Below are positions 8,868 to 16,675 of a DNA stretch of 22,676 nt, in pieces; the first letter of the stretch is position 1, and the number at the start of each line of letters is the position of its first letter. The notes under the pieces were generated by a model. It saw only the letters and a program-made list of their open reading frames with translations, did no database searches and was not told the DNA's origin. Position numbers and translations under genes: made by a program. This DNA comes from a virus, in the IMG/VR virus record IMGVR_UViG_3300005712_000002, positions 1 to 22,676 of that record. One strand, given 5' to 3'.

Positions 8868-10900
8868 CGCAATCCTCCGCTCGAGGGAGCGCGCCGCAAA
8901 GTCTGCAAATCCACGTGCACCAGGCGAACCAGTTCATACGGATTGATCGCGACGTCTCCGCAACTTTGTGCAGCGGCCATTCCGTCGATCCGCACGCCGA
9001 CGCTCTGAACGGTGCCGGCCTCTCCCACGATTCCTTGCGCGACTTCGAGCAGAGCCGACGGGCGAAGCGGATCTCCGAACGGCCAGCCTTCTTCTTCGCT
9101 GCCGCCGACCAGAGGATCGAGGAAGGTCTGCAGGCCGGTGAGGATCTGCTGACGCAGGTCGGCGGAAAGCGCGGAATCAACGGCAACGGTGAGAGTGAGC
9201 CACACCGGACGGTACACCGGGCCCACGACGTAAATTTCGCTGCCGATCAACCGTCCGGAATTCAAGCGCTGCTGCGCTGCCTGAAGGGCTCCCGGATCGG
9301 GCTGCGGGGCCGCGACGAATGCGTCCGGTGCGACCACGCCGTCAATTTGTACCCGCGGCGCGTATGGAACTACAAAGACGGTGACGACGCCCGGCACCGT
9401 GTTGCACGGAAAGTCCGGATGGAAACCGACGGCGGCCCAGGCGCGGCGAAAGGCGACTCCCGGCGTGGACTCCGCGAGATCTTCGTAATCCATTTTGGAG
9501 ATTGCGCGATTCCTATCGTTGATGGCTGATTGCGCGCGCAACCACGCCGCGCTAAGCGTTTCCGTTTCCGCGCCGCCGTCTCCAGGAACCAGATTTGTCG
9601 CGCTCAATTGCGGATCAGGGCTTGCGGAATCCCCCGCGACGCCATTCCAGGACAAATTCGCGCCAACGTTTCCCGCAGTTCCGCCACCTGCCGCGTAGGC
9701 CACGCTGACGATCGTGTTTTTCGGCACGATCGGCAACCGCCCCGTGAGTCCATTGCCAAAAGTGAGTTCCGAGCGAGCCCGGTCAACCACGAAGACCGAA
9801 TCGGATGGTCCGGAAAACGCGGTGGTCTGAACCCTTTGCCAAGCAACAACATTTCCGCTTGCGTCCTTGAATTGCAATTGGACGGTATCCTCGAGCGGCG
9901 GAAATTCCTGAAACAAGGATTCCGGAGGCAGGCTGGGCAAGGAAATCACGTTGCCCGGCAAAGGCAGCCATCCCGTCGTTACCGCTTGCTTCGATCTCTG
10001 CCAGCTGTGGTGCGCGAAGGCTACATTGACTTGCACTTGCGCGAGCTGCGGCACGACGGTGTAAGCGGCCTTTTGGATTCCGAGCAGCACGGAATAAGAG
10101 GTGATCGAGGGATCCGCGCCCGTAGGACCGGCTTGCCAGTCCGCCGGAAGCGGCAGCCTGACGACTCCGGAGCGCCGCAGCCCGGCGGTTCCATCGTCCA
10201 CTTGCGCGGAGGCAAAAGCGGTCTGCCCGCCAGCCGCCGTGCTGGTGTAGGACCAAGTCAAGGTCGCAGGTGGCTGGACATTCGCAACTGCCTCTTCTGA
10301 CCATTGCGCATAAATGTCGAGCGGGTTCTCGAACTCCAGCATGATCGAAAAGAACTGGCCCGACGCCTTGGCCGCGAGCGGAGTTGTCAAACCCAAGGTG
10401 ATTTTGATTTCGGAGGAAGTTTGGCCGGGTGCGAGCAGCGGGACGAGCCGCCCTTGCGCGAGGTCGTTGGTATGGTCCACGCCATTCACGGCCAGTGAAA
10501 TTCCCTCGATGGGGAGCACGGTGACAGCCTGGTCGAGCGTGAAAATAATCGGAGGATTCGAATCGCCAAGGCGCAGCAGCGTGCCAGCAGCCGCCGTGGG
10601 GAAGGAGCGAGGTGGTATGGCCGTATCCGAAATTTGCAGTAGTGTAACCGCGGCTTGCGCCGCTTGCGGCGTCACTGCAAGTAGCGCAAGGATCGCCTGC
10701 AGGAGCGCGTCTGGCACTTGATTCATCCAGTAGATGCGCTGATCCAACATCCAGGCGAAAAGTTCGAGCAGAGTGACGCCCGGATCTACGGGCGCCTGCA
10801 GCGTCCACTTCCCTTTCGAATCGGGAATGATCCGCGCCTGAATGGCAGTGACCATTTGCTGCCAGTCGAGGGTATCGAGTTGGACCGGGTCTACGCTCAT
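8864..10900 (-). CDS. baseplate J/gp6-like protein, first copy (Afp11-like)
   Basis: Protein of 678 residues. It starts in a TGATG junction with the gp25-like gene. The N-terminus shows WTLQAPVDPGVTLLELFAWM and LDQRIYWMNQVPDALLQAIL, the usual opening of eCIS and phage wedge proteins. The J core holds DRARSELTFGNGLTGRLPIV, VAYAAGGGTAGNVGAN and RNRAISKMDYEDLAESTPGV. The C-terminal wedge domain has FLDPLVGGSEEEGWPFGDPL. It should sit in the baseplate and trigger sheath contraction. The order gp25-like then J is the standard one in eCIS and phages, which strengthens the call. It ends overlapping the second J gene by 4 bases. Confidence 0.93.
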   Translation of the reverse strand: MSVDPVQLDTLDWQQMVTAIQARIIPDSKGKWTLQAPVDPGVTLLELFAWMLDQRIYWMNQVPDALLQAILALLAVTPQAAQAAVTLLQISDTAIPPRSFPTAAAGTLLRLGDSNPPIIFTLDQAVTVLPIEGISLAVNGVDHTNDLAQGRLVPLLAPGQTSSEIKITLGLTTPLAAKASGQFFSIMLEFENPLDIYAQWSEEAVANVQPPATLTWSYTSTAAGGQTAFASAQVDDGTAGLRRSGVVRLPLPADWQAGPTGADPSITSYSVLLGIQKAAYTVVPQLAQVQVNVAFAHHSWQRSKQAVTTGWLPLPGNVISLPSLPPESLFQEFPPLEDTVQLQFKDASGNVVAWQRVQTTAFSGPSDSVFVVDRARSELTFGNGLTGRLPIVPKNTIVSVAYAAGGGTAGNVGANLSWNGVAGDSASPDPQLSATNLVPGDGGAETETLSAAWLRAQSAINDRNRAISKMDYEDLAESTPGVAFRRAWAAVGFHPDFPCNTVPGVVTVFVVPYAPRVQIDGVVAPDAFVAAPQPDPGALQAAQQRLNSGRLIGSEIYVVGPVYRPVWLTLTVAVDSALSADLRQQILTGLQTFLDPLVGGSEEEGWPFGDPLRPSALLEVAQGIVGEAGTVQSVGVRIDGMAAAQSCGDVAINPYELVRLVHVDLQTLRRAPSSGGLR

Positions 10901-11307
10901 CAGGAACCTTGCAGAGTTCCCAGGTAATACGGGAACACGATGTTGTTGCTGGTGTTGGTCTGGCGCACGGTGTAGCTGACCGAAACCGTGACCTTGTACG
11001 GATCGGTTGCGTCAGCTTCGGCGTCCACGCTCGTGAGATCCACGCGCGGCTCCCAGTTCGTGACCGCTTCCTGCACGGTGGTTTCGAGCAGTTGTAGGAA
11101 TTGCACGCTACCGGGAGCAAAAACCAGGCGCGGAGCGTCGGTGCCGAAATCCGAACGCATGACGCGCTCGCCCAATTGGGTCATCAGCAGGATTTGAAGC
11201 GATTGTTCGACATTGGCGTCGCCCGAGACCCAGCCCAGACAACCGGAGGCGTCCGGAAGAATCGGAAATTTCCAGCCCGTGCCTAAGAATGGGGGTCGTT
11301 GCGCCAT
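10900..11307 (-). CDS. gp25-like baseplate wedge protein (Afp9-like)
   Basis: Protein of 135 residues, the normal size for the T4 gp25/GPW family. Visible features are LGWVSGDANVEQSLQILLMT and the QLGERVMRSDFGTDAPRLVF motif, which is the family signature (loop of multiple residues then RxxDFG). NWEPRVDLTSV follows, with a strand pair at the C-terminus (KVTVSVSYTVRQ). gp25 proteins hold sheath to wedge and start sheath polymerisation. The ATG lies 3 bases after the spike gene stop, with only a weak ribosome site, so translation is probably coupled. The J gene follows directly, as in other eCIS. Confidence 0.93.
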   Translation of the reverse strand: MAQRPPFLGTGWKFPILPDASGCLGWVSGDANVEQSLQILLMTQLGERVMRSDFGTDAPRLVFAPGSVQFLQLLETTVQEAVTNWEPRVDLTSVDAEADATDPYKVTVSVSYTVRQTNTSNNIVFPYYLGTLQGS

Positions 11308-11310
11308 GTT

Positions 11311-12081
11311 TTAACTCGTCTTAGAAATCATCGAGAGAACCAACGGTGTCAATGGCAGCACCGGCGGCCCACTGGGAGCGCCCGGCGCAGTGCATAGATG
11401 CGTGTGCGCCGCGAATTCGATGACTAATTGGTCGCCGCACACCAGCGGATGGACTGCGGAACTGCCGCCGAGCTGAATATTCGTGCCTTGCACCACGACG
11501 TTGACGCCCGATAGCTGAATGTTGCCCGTGTTCTCAATCGTCACAGTGCTTCCGCCCGTGTTCAGAGTGATGGTGTTCGCCGAATCATCGACGACGATCT
11601 TTTGGCCGCCGGCGCTTTGCAGCGTAATTTTCTTGTCCACATCGCTCAAATCAAGGGTGTGGCCGCCCTGGCTTTTCACGCGCACCCGTTGCTGATTCTG
11701 CGTGTCGTCAAAAAGCAGCTCGTGATTGCCTTTGGTGCGAATCATTTTCTGGTCCTGACTGGCGGAGCGGTAAGTGGGTGGCTTATCCTTGCCGTTGTAC
11801 AGCCCGCCCAAAATGATGGGCCTGCGCATGCTGCCATGGATGAACGCGATCAAGACTTCGTCGTTGACCTCGGGAACAAAGAAGGCACCATAACCATTGC
11901 CCGCGTAAAATTGGCGCACGCGACACCATTCGGTTTCCATCTGGTGGTCGAACCAGGGAAACTGGACTTTGACGCGCCCTTCCTTCCCGTCCGAATCGTC
12001 CACGGAGGTGACGATGCCTTCGACAACACCGTAGAAGCGCTTGTCGGTCGAGCGCGTGCGAGAAACAGTAGCTGAATTCAT
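11311..12081 (-). CDS. baseplate spike protein, gpV/gp5 OB-fold and beta-helix (Afp8 C-terminal half)
   Basis: Protein of 256 residues. ATG at 12081 overlaps the preceding stop (ATGA) and follows GGGAGGA. An in-frame upstream ATG at 12333 would lie inside the gpD gene and its added residues look like shadow sequence. Residues 15-95 form the OB-fold of the VgrG/gp5/gpV family (FYGVVEGIVTSVDDSDGKEG, RVKVQFPWF, GAFFVPEVNDEVLIAFIHGS, RRPIILGGLYNG). Residues 115-205 have short alternating strands (ITLNTGGSTVTIENTGNIQL) as in the triple-stranded beta-helix spike. The C-terminus carries HPLVCGDQLVIEF and an HTH plus SGPP segment. The protein should form the trimeric membrane-piercing needle. No separate PAAR tip gene is seen next to it. 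Confidence 0.92.
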   Translation of the reverse strand: MNSATVSRTRSTDKRFYGVVEGIVTSVDDSDGKEGRVKVQFPWFDHQMETEWCRVRQFYAGNGYGAFFVPEVNDEVLIAFIHGSMRRPIILGGLYNGKDKPPTYRSASQDQKMIRTKGNHELLFDDTQNQQRVRVKSQGGHTLDLSDVDKKITLQSAGGQKIVVDDSANTITLNTGGSTVTIENTGNIQLSGVNVVVQGTNIQLGGSSAVHPLVCGDQLVIEFAAHTHLCTAPGAPSGPPVLPLTPLVLSMISKTS

Positions 12082-13220
12082 TTCGTAGTTCCTCCCCCGA
12101 AGGCGCTCCGGCCTTCGAAGCTGGTCAGATAGCCGGAATTTCCGAGCGTATGTTCGACTTTCAAGAGGTAGTAGGTGCCGCTGAATCGTTTGCCCAGCCC
12201 CTGCAGTTCCACATTGTAGCCGGGCCGCAAGTCCGGCAATCCGATCACCTGGCCGCTCACTTTCAGGTAGTGATAAGCGCGCTCGCGCAACAGAGCCTGA
12301 GCGCGAATTTGCACTTCCTCCTGGCAAGTGCACACGTGGTCCACCACGATATCTTGCCGATCCGCCAAGGCTGTGGCGACTGCATTGGGGCCATTGTCGC
12401 TGCCGCTTCCCGGAGGTAAATCATCGGGTCCCGCCGTGTATTGCAGGAGGGACTTGGTGGTAGGGTCCCAGCTTTTTACGGTGACTTTACCCACCTGGTG
12501 ATTCAGCGTGAGCACGGGTGTGAAATTAATCAAACTTTTACCCCACTCAAATACATAGACGCGGACCGTGGAGCCTCCGCGTGTGTCGGTAGGCGGTCCA
12601 AAGTAGACGGTGTGCTGGCCACTATCCGGGTCTATATAGCTGAAGCAGTCATAGTCGTTGCACGCGGCGCGCTCCTTGAGGAATAGTCCGTCGTCCTGGT
12701 TTTTCTGAATGACGACATCGTTCACCACGTTTGTATCCTGAACGTTCAGCGTAAGCCCGTTGCGCAGGGCAATACTCCGCGCGATGTCCGAATCCTTCTG
12801 GTTGACGAATTTCTTTTGCTCACCGTCCAGAGGCTTGCGTTCTTTCAGCTTCACGAGGCGGTCCTGGCCGCTGACCGCGAGCGTGGGCGGGCCGGATTCC
12901 GGAAAATGCGGTGCCAGGGTGGTGATGATGGCGTCGGCCATCGAAAAAAGATTGCCGGCGTAACCCATCTGCACGTTCAGGCTGTTACCCGGATTGAAGA
13001 TGGTGCTGTCGCTGTACTTGAAACTGAGCGACTTGTCGTCCCAGTTGTTCACCGTCAATTCCACGTTGGTGAGTTGCGCCGAGTCCATGGTCACTTTCAG
13101 TTCCAGCACGTCGCCCTTGGATTCCGGATCGATTTCCTGACCATTCACTTCGATCTTGTAGTCGGGCGCGTAGTATTCCGTCGCCGGCAATCCGGACGAA
13201 AGCAGAGAGCGAGACGACAT
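12078..13220 (-). CDS. phage late control gene D (gpD)-like hub protein (Afp8 N-terminal half)
   Basis: Protein of 380 residues. The ATG follows a strong GAGGAGG site by 7 bases. That site begins within the previous gene's stop. Motifs fitting the gpD/VgrG N-terminal hub family are YAPDYKIEVNGQEI, LELKVTMDSAQLTNVELTVN, FNPGNSLNVQMGYAG, and DSDIARSIALRNGLTLNVQD. A late GLPDLRPGYNVELQGLGKRF strand region leads into GTYYLLKVEHTL, also typical. The protein forms the ring on which the tube sits and from which the spike hangs. Together with the next gene it makes up the two halves that are fused in Afp8 and VgrG. Confidence 0.92.
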   Translation of the reverse strand: MSSRSLLSSGLPATEYYAPDYKIEVNGQEIDPESKGDVLELKVTMDSAQLTNVELTVNNWDDKSLSFKYSDSTIFNPGNSLNVQMGYAGNLFSMADAIITTLAPHFPESGPPTLAVSGQDRLVKLKERKPLDGEQKKFVNQKDSDIARSIALRNGLTLNVQDTNVVNDVVIQKNQDDGLFLKERAACNDYDCFSYIDPDSGQHTVYFGPPTDTRGGSTVRVYVFEWGKSLINFTPVLTLNHQVGKVTVKSWDPTTKSLLQYTAGPDDLPPGSGSDNGPNAVATALADRQDIVVDHVCTCQEEVQIRAQALLRERAYHYLKVSGQVIGLPDLRPGYNVELQGLGKRFSGTYYLLKVEHTLGNSGYLTSFEGRSAFGGGTTK

Positions 13221-13227
13221 GCCAATT

Positions 13228-13234
13228 CCTCCTC
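13228..13234 (-). promoter_or_regulatory. strong ribosome binding site of the gpD-like gene
   Basis: GAGGAGG on the minus strand ends 7 bases before the ATG at 13220 and overlaps the stop codon of the LysM gene. It fixes the start and suggests independent strong initiation within the operon. Confidence 0.8.
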
Positions 13235-13892
13235 AAGTCAAACTGGGCAATCGCAGCACGGTTCCGGGCGCGATGCTGCGCGGGTCCTGAATCTGGTTCA
13301 GTTCGGCGATGGCCCGCCATTCGCTCGGGTCGCGATAGACGGCGTAGGAGATTCCGCTCAAGGTGTCGCCGCGCTGCACGACGTACGTTTTCTCGAAATT
13401 CGGCGACGCGGTCGGGTTCTCTTTTATCTGAATAGCCACCGGCCGATACTCTTTCAAGCTCAAACTCAGCTTGGCGCGGAGCGGAGTGCCGTCTGAGGTG
13501 AACAACACGTAGGTGACATTCAGGCTGTCGATCACGCCACGGAAGACTTGCGTGTCCCAAACAAATCGCACGACCGGCGGAGCGTGCAGGTCGCGATTCA
13601 GATCCATGAGGGCGCGCAGCTGATCCACATACATTTCCCGCACGTCGTCCAGAGTGCTGGAAGTATCCACGAGCAATTCCGCGGTCATTTTTTCGGCGGC
13701 GCCGCGTACAAATTGGATCGGAGGAGATTCCAGACCTGGAATCGCAATCTCCGCGAAGTTGTTGGCCTTTTGAAGCTGGTACTCCGTGGGATTGAAGCAG
13801 ACTGGGATGATCGGATTCGCAACGCGCGGAGCGACGATCTCCAAGTAGGCCTGCACCAGGCTTTGCCCCACCATTTGCATGACGCTGCCCAT
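13233..13892 (-). CDS. LysM-domain baseplate hub protein (Afp7-like)
   Basis: Protein of 219 residues. ATG at 13892 is preferred because AGGAAGG lies 6 bases upstream. A GTG one codon earlier is only 3 bases away from that site. Residues 1-155 fit the eCIS/contractile tail protein that precedes LysM (VCFNPTEYQLQKANNFAEIA, GLESPPIQFVRGAAEKMTAE, VRFVWDTQVFRGVIDSLNVT). Residues 170-218 are a LysM fold (YVVQRGDTLSGISYAVYRD, then WRAIAELNQI and IAPGTVLRLP). In contractile tails this protein joins the inner tube to the hub, and LysM probably acts in assembly rather than wall binding. The start overlaps the preceding stop as TGATG. Confidence 0.92.
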   Translation of the reverse strand: MGSVMQMVGQSLVQAYLEIVAPRVANPIIPVCFNPTEYQLQKANNFAEIAIPGLESPPIQFVRGAAEKMTAELLVDTSSTLDDVREMYVDQLRALMDLNRDLHAPPVVRFVWDTQVFRGVIDSLNVTYVLFTSDGTPLRAKLSLSLKEYRPVAIQIKENPTASPNFEKTYVVQRGDTLSGISYAVYRDPSEWRAIAELNQIQDPRSIAPGTVLRLPSLT

Positions 13893-14080
13893 CACTCGCC
13901 TTCCTGTGGGGCGCGGTCACCCAAAGAGCGCTGCTCATCTGCCAGGCGCTGGCGGACCTTGGCTTCCTGCATCGCGCGATGCCACCGGCGGATGTATCTA
14001 TCGAATAGCTTCCCGAACACGGCTTCGTCACCCTCGCCTTCCACGTCCAGCCGAACCTCCAGATTGTGAATCGTGAGCAT
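13892..14080 (-). CDS. small eCIS protein at the Afp6 position
   Basis: Protein of 62 residues, charged and largely helical after a short strand (MLTIHNLEVRLDVEGEGDEA, then FGKLFDRYIRRWHRAMQEAK). Proteins with an opening of this type and a following Arg/Glu-rich helix lie between the second tube and the LysM gene in many eCIS loci. The position, 2 bases after the tube gene and overlapping the LysM gene, agrees. A structural role at the tube-hub joint is inferred. Its ribosome site is weak, so translation probably depends on the gene before it. Confidence 0.8.
   Translation of the reverse strand: MLTIHNLEVRLDVEGEGDEAVFGKLFDRYIRRWHRAMQEAKVRQRLADEQRSLGDRAPQEGE
13899..13905 (-). promoter_or_regulatory. 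ribosome binding site deciding the LysM gene start
   Basis: AGGAAGG on the minus strand ends 6 bases before ATG at 13892 and 3 bases before GTG at 13895. The spacing favours the ATG. Confidence 0.65.
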
Positions 14081-14082
14081 GA

Positions 14083-14580
14083 TTACGGCGTCCCCGGCGC
14101 GGACAGCACTACTGGGATCAATCCTTCATGAGCGATTTCCAGGCCTTCGATGGCCACGGCATTTTGCGAAGCGTTCAATTCCGGTCCGCTCCACTTGGCT
14201 GCGAGCCCGGCGTGAAAAAGCCAGCTCATCGCCATGGTTCCAGAAGGCGTCATCAGAATCACGCACCCGTCGCGTCGTGCTCCCAGCGATTGCGTAAGGC
14301 CCGCCACGTACCAGCTCCACAAGCCCACGCTGCGCACGATTCCGCGGCGCAGCGAGATACGGTTCCAGGAGTGCCGCACGGGCAACTGATGTACGTGATC
14401 GTTTACTCCGCCTTCGGGATAGGAAGTCACTTCCAGATCCGCGCCCAGTCCTTTTACTTCCGCGAACTCGGATGGAGCGATCAGCGAAAGCAGCGCGGCC
14501 TGCGCCGGTGGAAGGTAGGCGTCACCCGGCAACAGTGTGACCACGAACTTATATGAGGGAATGGGGTCGTCCACCGTCAC
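14083..14580 (-). CDS. second tail tube protein (gp19-like, Afp5-like)
   Basis: Protein of 165 residues with GTG start at 14580 (GGAGG 10 bases upstream, GTGA overlap with the second sheath gene). The tube fold is shown by PIPSYKFVVTLLPGD, SEFAEVKGLGADLEVTSYPE, NRISLRRGIVRSVGLWSWYV, and the closing VAIEGLEIAHEGLI, which mirrors the ending of the main tube protein. It has a longer first loop (PPAQAALLSLIAP) and is clearly diverged from the main tube. By order it matches Afp5, the tube layer that adapts hub to tube. That role is inferred. Confidence 0.9.
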   Translation of the reverse strand: MTVDDPIPSYKFVVTLLPGDAYLPPAQAALLSLIAPSEFAEVKGLGADLEVTSYPEGGVNDHVHQLPVRHSWNRISLRRGIVRSVGLWSWYVAGLTQSLGARRDGCVILMTPSGTMAMSWLFHAGLAAKWSGPELNASQNAVAIEGLEIAHEGLIPVVLSAPGTP

Positions 14581-16190
14581 GACTCAAATACCTCCAGTTG
14601 ACCCTGCGCACTCACGGACACCCGCAGCGTGATGAACTCCATCGGCACGGCGGGTGCGACCTGCACCAGGCAAACCACCATGCCCTGTTCGATCTGGCTG
14701 GCAGGATTCGTGCTGGCATCGCATTGCACGCGGAAAGCCTGATCGGGGGTTGCGCCTTGCAGCGCGCCGGCACGAAATGCTTCGAGCAGGACCGTCGTAA
14801 TGCTGCGTACAAAGGAGAGCCAGAGTTGCGGGCCGTTGGTATCAAACACCAGAGGCTCCGCGACGCGGCGGATCGAGCGCACTAGCAGATGAATCAAGCG
14901 GCGATGCGCAACGTAACCGCCGAGCAAATCTTTTCCCAGTACACGCCCGCCCCAGACGAGCAGACCTTGGGTCGGCGAACACTTCAGGAGGTTCAGCCCA
15001 CCGGCATAAATTGCGGCCTGATCGTTCGCGTCCAGAGACTGCGACAGGTCCACCGCGCTCGTGACAGGCGCGTTCGCCGGGGTGAAGTAGGCGCCCTCTT
15101 GCAGGTCCAGCCGGCTGACCACCCCGGCCACCAGTCCCGCGCACGGCACGCAGCGGAGCGGATTGACGACTCCGCCCAGCGGATCGGGAACCTTCACGCG
15201 GGGATGATAGACTGCGGCGTTTTGCAGAGTCGCTTCCGGGAGCACTGCGCGAAATTCCGAATCGAACCAGGCGACCGCATCGAGCGCATCAGCATGGGCG
15301 GGTGGGACGTCCAGGATTACCAGGCGATCGTGGAGCAGCGCGGCTTGCGTCAGCATCGCCGTAATAATTTCGATTTGGTCGCTCTCGTCGATGGTGCAGG
15401 TGGAGTAGAGGTCCGGCGAAACGACCAGTGCGACTTCGATCTGGTCGCCGAGGACGCGCACAGCGTCGAGAAAATCCTTTTTCTCCGGTGCGACCGTTAC
15501 ACCGCCGGAAAGCGTGGCCTGGCTCCTTGGCGGAACGCTTCCCTGCCACTCGAGATACGTCGGGCCGGCGGTGGCGGAGAGGGCGGCTACAGTCACACCC
15601 GCAGGCAGCGGCGTGGCCTGGAGCTGGATGAATTTTGATTGCGCGTTGACTTCGTCGACCACGCAGCCCGGATCGATGCCGCTGAGAATTTCGCCGCTTT
15701 CGTTCTGTGGAGTTACTGCAAATTCGAGTTCGGGCTTTCCCGCGGGACCTTTGGCCCAATAACGGATCGCGACGGTGGCGTTATTCGCCCACGTTCCGGG
15801 GCTGCTGGCGATTATTTGGTATTGAATAGCCTGGAAACCGCCGGCGCCGGGCCAGTCAGGATCGAGTTTTCCGGTCGTCGCGTCAATCGTGCCCACATTC
15901 CACGTACCCGTGGCAGCCTGCGAGCCCGCGCCGAGCAGACGCACGATGTAGGCGACTTCCGCGTCGTTGTTGAAATAGCCGTTGACGGCGTAGGACGTGA
16001 TCGCCCCGGCGTTCAGTCCTCCGAAGACGTCCATGTACTCGCGCCATCCGGCGACACGCACCGGCGTGCACAGCGGACCTCGCGCGGTGAGACCAAAGAA
16101 GCCCGCGATGTCCGTGCGCACCGGCGAAGGCTCTGCCGGTGGACGCACGAAGGTGTAATACAAACCCGGAATTGCCGCGGAAGAACTCAT
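14577..16190 (-). CDS. second tail sheath protein (Afp4-like)
   Basis: Protein of 537 residues. Its ATG overlaps the tube gene stop (ATGA). The N-terminus (AAIPGLYYTFVRPPAEPSPV) is a variant of the sheath arm usually seen as PGVYVEE. GYFNNDAEVAYIVRLLG is the sheath core strand. The C-terminal domain is unmistakable: GGRVLGKDLLGGYVAHRRLI, LWLSFVRSITTVLLEAFRAG, ALQGATPDQAFRVQCDAST, and VAPAVPMEFITLRV. It lacks the repeated beta inserts of the main sheath. The Afp order suggests this is the sheath ring next to the baseplate. The second tube gene follows it directly, so sheath 2 and tube 2 probably form one layer. Confidence 0.94.
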   Translation of the reverse strand: MSSSAAIPGLYYTFVRPPAEPSPVRTDIAGFFGLTARGPLCTPVRVAGWREYMDVFGGLNAGAITSYAVNGYFNNDAEVAYIVRLLGAGSQAATGTWNVGTIDATTGKLDPDWPGAGGFQAIQYQIIASSPGTWANNATVAIRYWAKGPAGKPELEFAVTPQNESGEILSGIDPGCVVDEVNAQSKFIQLQATPLPAGVTVAALSATAGPTYLEWQGSVPPRSQATLSGGVTVAPEKKDFLDAVRVLGDQIEVALVVSPDLYSTCTIDESDQIEIITAMLTQAALLHDRLVILDVPPAHADALDAVAWFDSEFRAVLPEATLQNAAVYHPRVKVPDPLGGVVNPLRCVPCAGLVAGVVSRLDLQEGAYFTPANAPVTSAVDLSQSLDANDQAAIYAGGLNLLKCSPTQGLLVWGGRVLGKDLLGGYVAHRRLIHLLVRSIRRVAEPLVFDTNGPQLWLSFVRSITTVLLEAFRAGALQGATPDQAFRVQCDASTNPASQIEQGMVVCLVQVAPAVPMEFITLRVSVSAQGQLEVFES

Positions 16191-16648
16191 CCTTGACCGT
16201 CTATCGAGATCCCTTCGTGACAGAGTTCCAGCGTCTCAATGGCGATCTCATTCGTCTTGCCATTCATGGTCGGCCCAGTATATTTACAAGGCCACGCGCG
16301 CGTGAATTTCCAGATCATCACCGGATTGCGGTTTTCATCGAGAAGCGTCACCGAGCCCGGCGCGCGCTGGGCCAGGCCATTCATCCCGTCGAGGATCCAG
16401 TTCCAGAGGGTGAGGTCCCCGGTGACTCCCCACTTCAGCGTGAGATTGGTGAATTTCTTCAGGCCGAACATCTTGCGTACGGTGATGTCTTCTGAACCAT
16501 TGCGATACTCGATCGCAGGCATCTCGACGCCCAGTCCGGAGACTTCCATGAAGGAGCCCTTCACGGCTTTGCCGTCGTTGCTGATTCCAGTGACGACGAG
16601 TTCGAAGTTATATGACGGGTACGGATCATCGCGATACGTTGGAGGCAT
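16187..16648 (-). CDS. main tail tube protein (gp19-like, Afp1-like)
   Basis: Protein of 153 residues, a typical length for phage and eCIS tube proteins. Signature segments are YPSYNFELVVTGISNDGKAV, FMEVSGLGVEMPAIEYRNGS, VRKMFGLKKFTNLTLKWGVT, DLTLWNWILDGMNG, and AWPCKYTGPTMNGKTNEIAI followed by ETLELCHEGI. It should stack as hexamers to make the inner tube, whose lumen may carry cargo. It has one of the strongest ribosome sites of the operon, fitting the need for many copies. It lies 27 bases after the main sheath gene, the widest gap in the operon. Confidence 0.95.
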   Translation of the reverse strand: MPPTYRDDPYPSYNFELVVTGISNDGKAVKGSFMEVSGLGVEMPAIEYRNGSEDITVRKMFGLKKFTNLTLKWGVTGDLTLWNWILDGMNGLAQRAPGSVTLLDENRNPVMIWKFTRAWPCKYTGPTMNGKTNEIAIETLELCHEGISIDGQG

Positions 16649-16657
16649 GGTGGTCTG

Positions 16658-16665
16658 TTCTCCTT
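16658..16665 (-). promoter_or_regulatory. strong ribosome binding site of the main tube gene
   Basis: AAGGAGAA on the minus strand lies in the 27-base gap after the sheath gene, about 10 bases before the ATG. It fits high output of the tube subunit. Confidence 0.75.
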
Positions 16666-16675
16666 ATCAGTCTGT

